Source: Daucus carota subsp. sativus (taxonomy: Eukaryota > Streptophyta > Magnoliopsida > Apiales > Apiaceae). Taken from it: a stretch of DNA of 64,000 nt. Made by a program: the position numbers and the translations under genes. Numbering within the stretch: the first letter of the stretch is position 1; each line of letters opens with the position of its first letter. This document shows, piece by piece, positions 1 to 10,260 of this stretch. The stretch covers positions 40,484,689 to 40,548,688 of the forward strand of contig NC_030381.2 of assembly GCF_001625215.2 (NCBI RefSeq), read 5' to 3'. The notes beneath the pieces were generated by a model. That model was not told the origin of the DNA. It was given only the letters and a program-made list of their open reading frames with translations, and made no database searches.

Positions 1-107
1 AACTCTATTCACTATATGGTGAAATTAAATTTTGTGTTGCAACTGCCCTGCATAATTAACATATGTGTATGTATTCTTAATATGCACATTGTGGAAAACA
101 TTCCCAG

Positions 108-863
108 GTGGAAATACTGAGTTGCATACGCCATCCTAACATGGTTCTCCTCCTAGGGGCCTGTCCTGAGTATGGATGCCTAGTTTATGAGTATATGTCA
201 AATGGAAGTTTAGAAGACCGTCTCTCGCTGAAAGGAAACTCAAAACCACTCTCGTGGCAGCATAGGTTTCGGATTGCAGCTGAAATTGGGGCGGCTCTTC
301 TTTTTCTTCACCAGACGAAACCTGAACCACTGGTACATCGAGACCTAAAACCTGCAAATATCTTGCTTGACCGCAACTTTGTCAGCAAGATTAGTGACGT
401 AGGATTGGCCAGGATTGTTCCTCCATCTGTTGCGGATGCTGTTACACAGTATCATATGACGTCCACAGCTGGAACTTTCTGTTATATAGATCCAGAGTAT
501 CAACAAACAGGCATGCTAGGTGTAAAGTCTGATGTATACTCTTTAGGAATCATGTTCTTACAGATAATAACTGCCAAGCCACCTATGGGTTTAACTCACC
601 ATGTTGAAAGGGCTATAGAAGAGGGGAAATTTCATGAAATTCTGGATCAAGCTGTTCCTGATTGGCCTGTCGAAGAAGCATTAGGCTTTGCCAAGATGTC
701 CCTCAAGTGTGCTGAGCTAAGAAGAAAGGACAGGCCAGATCTTGGCAGTGTTGTCATGCCCGAACTCGAGAGATTGAGAGAACTTGCAGAAGACCAAATG
801 CCGGAGTCAGTGTTCTACAGTGATGGTCCCTCGCCCAGCAACAGTCAAGATTCTGTGTCTCAG
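108..863 (+). CDS. USP/PUB-type receptor-like cytoplasmic kinase, 3' exon (partial)
   Basis: This is one long exon (252 codons). It opens after an acceptor ending at 107 and closes at a GT donor at 864, both in phase 0. It encodes most of a Ser/Thr kinase domain: the HPNMVLLLGAC segment typical of plant USP-domain/U-box kinases, the catalytic loop HRDLKPAN (exon residues 77-84), SDVG in place of DFG (96-99), DPE in the APE position (128-130), and SDVYSLG (141-147). The DVG variant is common in this family, so loss of activity should not be assumed. The N-terminal USP domain, coiled coil and glycine-rich loop lie before the window. The tail after the kinase is serine-rich. Many relatives end in a U-box, but I found no U-box exon in the following 5 kb, so this may be a member without one or may end in a short exon I cannot recognise. 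The kinase assignment is secure; the subfamily is likely. Confidence 0.88.
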
Positions 864-2130
864 GTACATCTCGTGATTTTTACAATATACCATCTGGTTT
901 GTTGAGGTTTAATAACTTAAAAGAGTAGAAGTTCCTTACTAGCGTGACTTGGCACTATAAAGATTATCTAGCAAGTTGCTTCTGCTGTACATAAAAGAAA
1001 ATTATTTGACCGAATACATATTAGATGATTTTCTCTTCGTCACAGATCATAAGCCAATACATTATATGGTTATTATATATACTAATACATTGTTGCTGTT
1101 AAATATAGGACAAATTTGCTTAAACTCTAACTTGTTGCAAATTTTTATATGTAGCTTGAACTGAGTAAGTCCTGATATGCACATGCTCATAGGTTGACAC
1201 AAAGATACTGTAAACACAAATCTATAGCAAAATAAATGTGGAAGTTATTGCCTGATTTATAGGATTTGTATTGTTAGTTACATGCTGCTCGACTTAATGA
1301 TAACAAAATACCAGTCACCGTATACATGATTGTATATAATCTTATAGCTTGACGACGTTTTTCGCATTTTGTACGTGCCAACTTGTCAAACTTTGAGTAC
1401 AACAGAAAGATTTAAGTTTGTTGAATTGGTTGCTGTAAAAGTTAGCAGATATAAATGTCACCTTATTTTGCTAAAATTTTATAACATCGTGACAATGATA
1501 TGGTGACAATGGCTGATTATCATAAGGTGCAACCATTTCAACTGCTTCAAATGACCCTCACCCAGATCCGACCATTAGAGGTGCTACTTAGTTGTGCAAG
1601 AAAAAATTAAGGTGGAACTGTGGAAGCCGTGATCTTCTAAAGGCATCTCCAAAAAATACAATAACTACTTTCGTCCTACAAGTCGTTGATCACATGTTTT
1701 AAGCCTCCACATTTTCTGACATCGAGTGTAGAAGCGTTCCTCTCCAATCCTCAGCATTGCCCCTTATCTTGGTACATTTCCAATTCAAACCCTCTTCTTC
1801 AACTGAATCAGTTGGTCGAGAGTACGGAATTTCCTTGTTTTTCTTGTTATATCATGCTTCTTTTGGTCACAATTCTCACCAATATTAAACTTCCAATAAT
1901 ACATGTTAGGTCATGAGAAAAGGCCTTGAGTGTCACCTTTGTGACACATAATGACCCAACTGGCACAATATAAAAATATGGCCCCGCTCTGTCACTCGAA
2001 AACCAAACTTTAACCTGCGTTTCCTAACTCCCCTTAAAATGCCAGACGCATCCATGTTTTGTACTTTTTTATTTGTTATTCAGACAAAACGTCACCTACA
2101 GTCACGTTTATAATATATGTTTTTATATTT
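864..2130. other. Intron and/or 3' flank of the kinase gene, no gene recognised
   Basis: The stretch is AT-rich with frequent stops in all frames. It should hold the last intron and terminal exon of the kinase gene. No U-box-like or other conserved coding segment could be picked out, and no repeat structure is obvious before about 2140. Confidence 0.5.
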
Positions 2131-2140
2131 TACATATACT

Positions 2141-2740
2141 TTAGAATTAATAGTTTTAATAGTTTTAATAGTTTTTAAATATTTTAGGATTCACTTTTGG
2201 ATTTTAGAATAATTTATTTATACTTGAAATTAAATTGTTGTTTATAATAAAAACTTCAAATTAATAGTTTTTAATATTTTAGGGTTCATTTTTGGGTTTT
2301 AAAATGATTAGTTTATACTTTAAATTAAATTGACTGACGGTTAGGGTTTAGAATTGAGGGTTTAGGGTCTTTAGGCCCTACTCCCTCGAGCTTAAACCCT
2401 AATTAATGCGAGGCTGCAGGGCCGAAGGCCCTAAAGCCGAGAAACTGACGGAATAAATTTATTTACAATCGTTAACATTTAGGGTTTAGCTTTGGGTTGT
2501 AGAATGATTAATTCGTACTGTATATTAAATTGGCCGACGGTTAGGGTTTAGGATTGTGGGTGCAGGGCCGTTAGGCCCTACTCCCTCGAGCCTAAACCCT
2601 AATTAATGCGAGGCTGCAGGGCCGAAGGTCCTAAAGTCGAGAAACCGGCGGAATAAATTTATTTACAATCGTTAACATTTAGGGTTTAGCTTTGGGTTGT
2701 GGAATGATTAATTCGTACTGTATATTATATTGGCGAAGTG
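2141..2740. repeat. Tandem repeat, 200-bp period, with telomere-like motifs
   Basis: Two copies are clear at 2331-2530 and 2531-2730, with the same base order and few substitutions. A more decayed 3' part of the unit occurs around 2180-2330. Each unit carries several TTAGGGTTTA or AAACCCTAA strings (the plant telomere repeat is TTTAGGG) and a GC-rich core with CCTCGAG. The AGGGTTTA and TAAACCCT strings face each other, so each unit could fold. No coding potential is seen. It may be a small satellite-like patch or the inside of an unrecognised transposon. Confidence 0.75.
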
Positions 2741-2924
2741 ACGTTTTACCCGAAACGCCTGTTGAAGACGCGTTTTGGGGTGACACCTAGGGCCATTTTA
2801 ATATATCGTGCCAAACAGGGCCTTTCTGTCAGTAATTGTGCCCCAGAGGGCCAACACCCTTAGGTCATTCAGTGCACAATAAACAGGTGGTGTAGAAAGG
2901 TGATTATCCATTTCCACCAAGCTT

Positions 2925-3259
2925 AATAAGGGCAGAAACAGCCCGCAAGGGTTGGTTCAGCTGGTTAAAGAGGGGACTTGTATCCTCTTGGTCACAGGTT
3001 CGTGCGGGCTGGTTCGGCTGGTTAAAGAGGGGACTTGTACCCTCTTGGTCACAGGTTCGACTCCCGAAGGGAGCGATATTTGTGATTATGCCTCTTGGGC
3101 CAGAGCCTGTCGCTTAAGTGCGGTTTACCTTGGTTCACGTGGTTTGCAGGCTATTACGTGAGCTCGTGGGTTTACCCAGTGCGCACCCATAGGGTAGCGG
3201 CTGCGGGTTCCTACGTTAAAAAAAATAAAATAATAAATAAATAAATAAGGGCAGAAACA
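2925..3259 (+). mobile_element. tRNA-derived SINE with 16-bp target-site duplication
   Basis: The element body (2941-3243) is flanked by a perfect 16-bp direct repeat, AATAAGGGCAGAAACA, at 2925-2940 and 3244-3259. The head has pol III internal promoter boxes: an A-box-like GGTTCAGCTGGTTAAAG and a B box GGTTCGACTCC at 3054-3064. The non-tRNA body ends in an A-rich tail of AAAT/AATA repeats. The head is present twice in tandem (period 57 bp; 2947-3003 and about 3004-3060), and only the second has a full B box. The body around 3130-3220 resembles the conserved 3' region I recall from several angiosperm SINE families; this is from memory and not checked. Confidence 0.9.
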
Positions 3260-4450
3260 AAATGTAACTATCAGACAAGCAAGTATAATTTTCGAAAGTT
3301 GATAATTAGTGGATACAAAGACTGTAAAGACAAACTACATTAATAAGAAACTTGTTTTGTTAGTTGCAAGATCAGTTGTGGCTTGATGACATTGTTTGTT
3401 ATTCATATTATTAATAAAAATATTATTTATATTATGTGTGACGTGGTTCTGATGACCAAATGTGTTGTAGATACATATGTTGCTGTTGTGAATACACACT
3501 CACTCCTTCATTTATCGTTTTTTTAGTAGGGGTAGAAGAAAGGTTCTCGGAGCAAGAGACTTCTGATAATTTCAGTAAGTTAATGAATCGGATATATATC
3601 TATTAACTGGCTGAGATTTTTTCCTAGATATTTGGATCTGTTCAGATCAGATAAAAATTAGTACCAGTTTGTAAGGTTTATATCCTGGCCTAAATTTTAC
3701 AAGGCTCCTTGATATTTTAGGTTTGCCATGGATGTGATTGTTTCACCTGGTCAAAAGCATGCTGTCCAACTGCTGTAGTTTCATCAAAAAGTGAGTTATC
3801 CATCTGTTTTGATTCCAAGTTGGAGTAAATTACAGGGGTGTGACTACAGTTTACACTGATTTGCAAAAATGTGGCTGAATTTTAAAATTAGCAGAAAGGT
3901 GGCTGACATGCGACTCCATCTTTTAAAAAGTTGGCTGCCGTTAAGGGCGTTAGTTTTCAACCATTAACTTAATTAAAAAACATAAAGTGAAGGGGTATTT
4001 ACGTCTCTTCCTCTACACAACCCTCATTCACCCTGCAAACAAGAAAAATAATCTACTGTTTAGAGATTGTATTAAGTCATTAAGGATCATCATCAGCATC
4101 GATTTTCTTGGACGTTATATTCTTTTTCCGCTGATTCTATTGTCTCCATTTTAGAGTGAGGTTTCGAGGCCATTGAGGGGGCAACTGTGGTATCCCAAAC
4201 CATCTCTTACCTTTTTGTGCTTTTGTGTGTGTGATCGTGGAGGGACTGAGAGGGAGAGTGAAAGTTTGAGTTTTTTCACAGAGGGAGAACTTTTAAAAAT
4301 ATATATAATTATACCCTCTCAACCTCTCAACCTCTCTTCTATTACTCGGTTAAGATCTATTTAATGGTAGCCAATTTCTTGAAAAGCGGAGAAAAGTGCA
4401 TTTTGTCTGTGTATATTTTTACATGTTGTTTACCTATATTTTGGGCTTTA
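3260..4450. other. Intergenic, nothing recognised
   Basis: This is AT-rich non-coding sequence. Short open frames show no family resemblance and no domain could be recognised. Confidence 0.5.
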
Positions 4451-4465
4451 CGACTCTTAGAAAAC

Positions 4466-4578
4466 TGTACTACAAAAATTTACACTTGCAATACAACATT
4501 TCAAGATTTTACGGTTTACGGTGTTCAAAATATTGTACTTCAAAAATCTGAACTTGCAGTACAACATTTCAAGATTTT
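4466..4578. repeat. Two-copy direct repeat, about 68-bp spacing
   Basis: A segment starting TGTACTACAAAAATT at 4466 recurs at 4534 as TGTACTTCAAAAATC. Both copies end in TACAACATTTCAAGATTT. It lies in non-coding DNA. Confidence 0.7.
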
Positions 4579-4745
4579 TCTTAATTGGTGTAGTTAAGTT
4601 TAAAGTGCACTTTGAATTTTGCAACACTTGCAATATTATACTTACTTTTAATGCTACCATCTATCAGCATTTTAACTCAATGCTGTTGACAAGACATGAT
4701 TGAAATATATTAATTGATGGAATTCAAAAGTATACATATTTTCTC

Positions 4746-4867
4746 TTTATATTATAAAAGCCGGGCATGCTAACAAATCCAAAAATATACATAGACAAAA
4801 TGCACTTTTCTCTTTATATTATAAAAGCCGGGCATGCTATTTATATTATAAAAGCCGGGCATGCTAA
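4746..4867. repeat. Three copies of a 27-bp motif
   Basis: The motif TTTATATTATAAAAGCCGGG, followed by CATGCTA, starts at 4746, 4813 and 4840. The last two copies abut; the first is 67 bp upstream. A related AAAGCGATGCATAAGC occurs near 4960. No function is apparent. Confidence 0.8.
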
Positions 4868-5289
4868 TAAGCTCTAAACATTTATGCTAACGTCCAAACT
4901 TTTTAAATCGAATATCCGCCATTTTTTTGTTAATCTTACTTACGTTTCTTTATTATAAAAGCGATGCATAAGCTGATATGCTAACATCCAAATTTTTTTA
5001 ATCGAGTATGCGCTTCTTTGGCAGCATCGCTTTCACAAAAATGTAGATGACAAAAATTTTAATCATATTAAAAGCTTCTTGAAAACTCTGGACATCATGC
5101 TGAAATCTACTCTATAAAAATAGTAAGAAATTTTAGAAGCGCAAAAAAGTTGTATAGAAGCACAACAAAGATCGATCCCTATAATTGCAAAAGCTTCTTA
5201 AAAACAAGAGAAGCATACCGCAAAGCTAACTCTTAGCTAATAAGTATCTCCGATGCCAAGGCTAACTCCAGTTGTTAAAAAATCAAGTT

Positions 5290-5620
5290 GATATACCTGA
5301 ATATTGCAGTTCTCAAAATATCATAGACAAGTCAAGTCCATGACATCTGTAATTAGAGTGTGGAAAGCTTTATGAATATCCCCTTTAATGCACATCAAGT
5401 AACTTTGAAATGCCTTATATACAATGTTACAGCATGATGGTCGAATATTAGTAATTTTCCAAGGACATTCGATGTTTGAAACCGAAGCTATCACTGAAGA
5501 ATTCACTATTCGAGGCAGAATATAGACTGAAAAAAAATATTCCAATGCTTTAGGAACCTCATCTCCTACAACTTCCCAAGCTGCCACAAAAAAGTCTGCA
5601 CTAAACCCATCCGCCCCCAC
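5290..5620 (-). pseudogene. LINE reverse transcriptase fragment
   Basis: On the - strand a 99-codon open frame starts with GADGFSADFF, the core of the plant L1-type reverse transcriptase motif (usually PGPDGF.A.F). It continues with a segment like VPK...DFRPISCCN, here degraded to NIRPSCCN, and then CIKGDIHKAF in place of the usual VDIRKAFD. The segment normally lying between RPISCCN..YK and the VD.RKAFD motif is missing. No YADD catalytic motif, endonuclease or tail is present. It is a decayed internal fragment and not a gene. Confidence 0.75.
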
Positions 5621-5760
5621 ATTTTTTTTTTCCTGACAAATATGGCTTATAGCCTTACAAATGAGTATTAGAATTTCTCGGGTGAGTCAGAATTGAACCC
5701 AGGACGTGGGACGACATAGGATAAACTCTTAATCACCACACTCTTAAAATAGGCATCAAG
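5620..5760 (-). mobile_element. Possible second SINE (minus strand)
   Basis: Read on the - strand there is an A-box-like GTGGTGATTAAGAG, a B box GGTTCAATTCT about 40 bp later, and then an A-rich run at 5621-5635. The order and spacing fit a tRNA-related SINE beside or inside the LINE fragment. I could not define target duplications, so this is a candidate only. Confidence 0.4.
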
Positions 5761-6187
5761 GTAGAAAAGAATTATGGGGTTGTAGCCTGTCTAAATTTGG
5801 GCAGTTTGATAAATGCTGTGGTGGTTTGTAGAATAATGTCTGATGTTAGTTTAATATTTTTGAAAGGTTTAAAATGCATTTCCATAAATACAAACCTGCA
5901 TTTCACCACAGACATTCAGAGATATAAGCTGTGCATTATTGGCGCTCATTTTAGTTATCCAACCAGACTTTCCTAACATTTCTTTCATATATATTCTCCT
6001 CATCAAATCTTGATTCATTTGGCTTTCTTAACTAAGGGCATCCTTTTTGCTCAACTCTAAGGTACAATCCTCTCTCTCTTTCTCTGTGTATATATGAATT
6101 AATGAAATACAAATTTAAAATGAAGCTCAGAATAGTGACCTTATATATGTGATAATAATTTGTAGGAGGTCCTGGTGCTGCAATCCC

Positions 6188-7480
6188 ATGGCGACGAGAG
6201 CAAAAGACACGACTCCTGGCATTGTTAAGGAAAAGAGGAGAATCACTCATTCTCCTTCGTTTCCTCGTCCAGCCAATACCACGAAAAAAAGTGTCAACAC
6301 AGCCACCACCACGACGATAGCACCCAATCACATTAAACCTACTAAACCTTCAAATGTAGATCCTTCAATAAAGCCGGTGAGCACCAAAGCCTCCACCAGC
6401 ACCCTCCAGAAACCTGACTTGGCTCGAAGAAAATCCTTTGGCAGCAGGCCCCTTTCTCAGCCAAAAAGCCCGGATCCTGCTGCTAATGCTGAGAAAAGTC
6501 CCAAAACTACAGGCACTGGTGTCCGTCCAAAACCAGTCACTCAGAGGTCACGCAGCTCATCATCGTTAAAAACCCCAGCAAGTCCATCGGCCAGGCCTAA
6601 GGTTGCTGCCACAGTTACTAGAAACCCCGTTCCTGGAAAATCAGCGAGACCAGCAACAAGACCAGCTACAACTGCTGTTTATAGAAAAAAGGAGCCTCAG
6701 AGCAATGCGGCTGCTAAAACTTTAAAATCTCCAACTAGTAAAGCTAACCGTGACTCACCTCAAAAATCTGAGAGCATTGATGAAATTGATGCCACAAAGC
6801 CTGATCATGAGGTAGAAACCGAATCTTGTCAAGACATCCATGATCAAGAATCAGTCTGTTCCTCAGTAGTTGATGCACACAATGAAAATGACGACACTTT
6901 ACTGAACGTTGATTTGGAACACGATGATCAATTAGACCAAATAAACGAGGAAGCCTATTTACTCTCTGAGGCCAGTACAGTCGTCTCAGAAATTGAACAA
7001 AGTGAAGTGGAATTGGAGAACAAAGTGAACGAAGTCACCGAGAAGCTGCAACAGGAAAGTACTAACAATGATGAGCCAAAAATAGATGCAGACAATGGCA
7101 ATGATGCCAGTTCACCCAAAGATGGACTCCAAGAATCAGAGGAAGTAAACATGAGTACTAATGAAACGAACGAAAAAGATCCAGTGGCTGCTCCAGAGGA
7201 AGAGAAGGAGGCAGTGGATGACAAGAATGAAAAATCAGGTGATGAGAAAGAGAAAGCAGTTGAACAAGTGAGGCCGGAAGGTATTGAGCAAGTGAAAGTT
7301 GACAAGGAAGACACAACAAAGAAGATTAACAATAACAACACTACAGGAGGGAGTGACAAGAAGGAATCGCCGGTATCCAATGAGGTGATTGAAGAGACTG
7401 CATCTAAACTAAGAGTTAAGAGGAAAAACAAAGTCTTGGCACTGGTTGGAGCCTTTGAAACTGTCATGTCAAAAGACTGA
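6188..7480 (+). CDS. Plant calmodulin-binding-domain protein (430 aa)
   Basis: This is a single open exon. I chose the ATG at 6188 (MATRAKD) because it follows a likely 5'-UTR acceptor (TTTGTAG, about 6163) and the upstream in-frame extension has no ATG. The N-terminal half is basic and rich in Ser, Pro, Lys and Thr (residues about 1-200). The middle is strongly acidic and Glu-rich (about 205-390). The C-terminus has KLRVKRKNKVLALVGAFETV, which closely matches the end of the plant calmodulin-binding domain (Pfam CaM_binding), where a basic stretch precedes ALVGAFE. That suggests a Ca2+/calmodulin-regulated protein, possibly cytoskeletal or nuclear, but the low-complexity body says little about its job. 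It is shorter than many family members. The stop is at 7478-7480 and an AT-rich 3' flank follows. Confidence 0.82.
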   Translation: MATRAKDTTPGIVKEKRRITHSPSFPRPANTTKKSVNTATTTTIAPNHIKPTKPSNVDPSIKPVSTKASTSTLQKPDLARRKSFGSRPLSQPKSPDPAANAEKSPKTTGTGVRPKPVTQRSRSSSSLKTPASPSARPKVAATVTRNPVPGKSARPATRPATTAVYRKKEPQSNAAAKTLKSPTSKANRDSPQKSESIDEIDATKPDHEVETESCQDIHDQESVCSSVVDAHNENDDTLLNVDLEHDDQLDQINEEAYLLSEASTVVSEIEQSEVELENKVNEVTEKLQQESTNNDEPKIDADNGNDASSPKDGLQESEEVNMSTNETNEKDPVAAPEEEKEAVDDKNEKSGDEKEKAVEQVRPEGIEQVKVDKEDTTKKINNNNTTGGSDKKESPVSNEVIEETASKLRVKRKNKVLALVGAFETVMSKD

Positions 7481-7884
7481 TGAAACCAGCAAACTGCACA
7501 ATCTTCTTTAATCTGAAAACACACATTAAAAAACTTTATATGTAGTTTTGTTTATACATGCACGATGACTGGATGTATCTGCAAACTGCAAGCCATCAAA
7601 AAATTTAGTTTGGATGTGCAAAACAGTGTATCTGAATTGAAATGGAACTTCCTTCTTGCTTCATTTATATTCATTCGAATGTCTGCATATGCAATATGCT
7701 GCTGCAAAATATAGTTCTATACTTCTATGATTTATTTTTAAGATTTTCTTTTTTTTGGGTTAAATTCAAATATGAAATTTTTATTCAGAAAAAGAAAATC
7801 TTAGAAATAAGTTATAAAACTATATTTTATAGAAACATTAAAATGTGCAACAAAGTACAGAAATAAGTAGGAAAGAGGGACTAA
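7481..7884. other. 3' flank of the calmodulin-binding gene
   Basis: AT-rich, with no recognisable gene. It presumably contains the 3' UTR and polyadenylation region. Confidence 0.5.
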
Positions 7885-8223
7885 TCTATATTACAAACAA
7901 ATATGGTTATGTATTGATCATGGTATTTTGGTCATTCCCAAGAACCAATTCCGTTACAAATTCCCAACGGAATGCTGATCACGGTCAAACAGCACCAGAT
8001 TACCAACGGTTCACCAACCAAAATTTACCAACGGAATATTTCGTTGGAAAATGTGGGAGCCAAAATCTCCGGCTAAATTATAGTAACAGAATTATCAAGG
8101 ATAGCGACGGATTTTCCGTTGGTAACTTGGTGCTTTATTCGTCACTATTTCTGTTGGTAATTCTATCGCTAATTTGTGAATAAATGAGAAGATAAGGTCC
8201 AACTTGCATATCCGTCACCATTC

Positions 8224-8468
8224 TTCCGTTGGAAAGTCGTTGGTAAAGTAGATCGGTCAGCATTTATTCCGTTGGAAAGTCGTTGGTAAAGTAGATCGGT
8301 CAGCAATTATTCCGTTGGGAATCTGTTGGTAAAGTAGATCGGTCAGCATTTATTCCGTTGGGAATCTGTTGGTAAGCATTTATTCCGTTGGGAATCTGTT
8401 GGTAAAGTAGATCGGTCAGCATTTATTCCGTTGGGAATCCGTCAGTATTCGAAATATATTAAAAGCTT
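8224..8468. repeat. 43-bp minisatellite in the CACTA left subterminal region
   Basis: Units starting TTCCGTTGG occur at 8224, 8267, 8310, 8353, 8383 and 8426. The steps are 43, 43, 43, 30 and 43 bp, so one unit carries a 13-bp deletion. Each unit contains two GTTGG subterminal motifs followed by AAAGTAGATCGGTCAGCA. Copies 1-2 have GGAAAGTCG where later copies have GGGAATCTG, which shows stepwise expansion. Confidence 0.9.
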
Positions 8469-8943
8469 TAGCAGGCTATTCTTTCTTTCTTCGGCTTCCA
8501 AACTTCTTTCACCACATTTTCTCTCTAATGACATCCGAAAATAGCTAAAATATCACCTCAATTCCTCCCATTTGCATAGAAGATTTACTCCTTTCATATA
8601 AATAAGGTTAGTTGTTCTTCATATCTTTTTTTAGTACTAATTACTAATCAATTCGAAATACAATTTTTTTGTGTTGCTAATTTTAATTAAATGTTGTAAT
8701 ATTATTCATCTATGTTGATAGCATTATAAGTCCTCATAATTAACGAAATTGATGTGTGTGTGTTGAACATGGAAGTTTGGATATATTTAATTAATTATAA
8801 TTTTTAACAAGCATGTATTAATATTAAGTACGAAAATAATTAGCAAATACATAAATTTAAACATGATGTATCAAAATGATAGTTCTAATTATGTTAACAT
8901 GCATTAGTTATTAATTTGAAAAAATCATTCTTTTTTTTGACAG

Positions 8944-9253
8944 AATTTGAAAAAATCATTCTAATTGGCTTGAAGTAATAATTATATTCTATAATCATGT
9001 TGTTGTTAAAGAATTCTTATGTAGGTGGTCTTGAAAAATTAATAATAACTAATCTTGGATGTATGAGAGGATTGATGACAGAGGATTTTCAAATATTAGT
9101 TATTAATTTGAAAAAAATCATTCTAATTGGCTTGAAGTAATAATTATATTCTATAATCATATTGTTGTTGTTAATGAATTTTTATGTAGGTTGTCTTGAA
9201 AAATGAATAATAACCGATCTTGGATGTATGAGAGAATTGATGATAGAGGATTT
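8944..9253 (+). repeat. Tandem duplication of the CACTA gene's 5' end
   Basis: About 150 bp are repeated: the stretch from ATTTGAAAAAATCATTC through AGAGGATTTTC (about 8944-9093) recurs at about 9100-9253. The second copy includes the start codon and first codons of the transposase-associated gene. In the first copy the ATG reads ATT, so only the downstream copy can start translation. Confidence 0.85.
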
Positions 9254-10260
9254 TTAAATGCTCTATTTAATTCCGGTGTGGAGGAATTTATGAATTATGC
9301 TATATCTCAACCAACGTCTATGGGCGGGACAAGCATACAATGTCCTTGTTCAAAGTGTAAGAATCGAAAATATTGGAATGGAGATACTGTGAAGCTACAT
9401 TTATTGAAAAATGGATTTGTGAAAGATTATTATGTATGGAGTCGACATGGGGAGCCATACATTAAAGATGGACATGTCGAACATTCTTCAACAAATTATT
9501 CAAATATTTCACGGGGCACAGATGAGAACAACTTAATGTACAATATGATGATTGATGTAGCTGGCCCGTTCACCGTATGTGTAACTTAATATCTCCAATG
9601 CCTTTGTTTCCTTTTAGCAGACTTGTTCTATTTTTTTTTAATGTTGCAAATTAAACTTTTAACTTCAGGCCGCGAAGGCTCAACGTAAAGATCCAACTCC
9701 GGCCGATGTTTATCTTGTTACACATACGGTGAAGCATGACAAAAAGATTTTTATTACCAAGAAAGCGGAACAAGTATATGTGAGTAGTATTCTGAAATTG
9801 TTTCAAGTAGTGTTGGCATTTATATAATTGTTTTGTCATATTCTTTTCAGTTAAATTTTTATTTTGTGAGGTGTATTCTATTTTTTTTTTACAGAACAGG
9901 GTTGAGACACTACGTGAGGAACGTTCGACACCCATTGAAGGTTCTGATGAACATCGAGTTGTTGATGAAGACCAATTGTTTCTTGAAGCTGATGGCGGAC
10001 TAGACAAAAAAAACAAAGTTTATGGCATGAGTTCATTACAAAGTGTTATGTATGGACTAGAAACTGAGGGTAGTCGTTACAGGGGCTCCAACTTCAACAA
10101 TGAAAAATATAAGCAAATGCAGGGGGAGTTGCAGGACATGAAGAACCAAGTAAATGAATTACAGGAGATGAGAAACAAGGAATTAGAAGAGATCAGAAAG
10201 CAGATGGAAGAGATGAAGAGCCAACTTGCTATAGTGTTTAACAATCGGAATGGAAATTAA
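9203..10260 (+). CDS. CACTA-encoded protein: Transpos_assoc domain plus Ptta/En/Spm C-terminus
   Basis: I predict three exons: 9203-9574, 9669-9773 and 9895-10260 (introns 9575-9668 and 9774-9894, GT-AG, all phase 0), giving 280 aa. Exon 1 encodes the transposase-associated domain: SWMY near the N-terminus, then CPCSKCKN and a histidine (KLHLLKNGF), a probable Zn-binding fold. Exon 2 has DPTPADVYLVTHT..HD, which resembles the Transposase_24 (plant Ptta/En/Spm) segment. Exon 3 ends in a Gln/Glu/Met-rich coiled coil (about residues 215-275). In full elements these parts belong to longer proteins, so the gene looks like an internal-deletion fusion. It could still bind DNA, but no catalytic domain is present. 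The exon joins are inferred from frame and splice sites only. Confidence 0.68.

Noticed and set aside
108..863. Inactive pseudokinase because of DVG instead of DFG
   Set aside because: The SDVG form is usual in this plant kinase group and the HRD, DPE and SDVYSLG motifs are intact.
2941..3070. A functional tRNA gene, suggested by A and B boxes
   Set aside because: The head is duplicated, lacks a full cloverleaf with an acceptor stem, and sits inside an element with target duplications and an A-rich tail; it is a SINE.
6955..7524. A 189-codon minus-strand open frame
   Set aside because: It is the antisense shadow of the Glu-rich part of the calmodulin-binding-protein gene; its Ser/Phe/Leu-rich composition follows from that.
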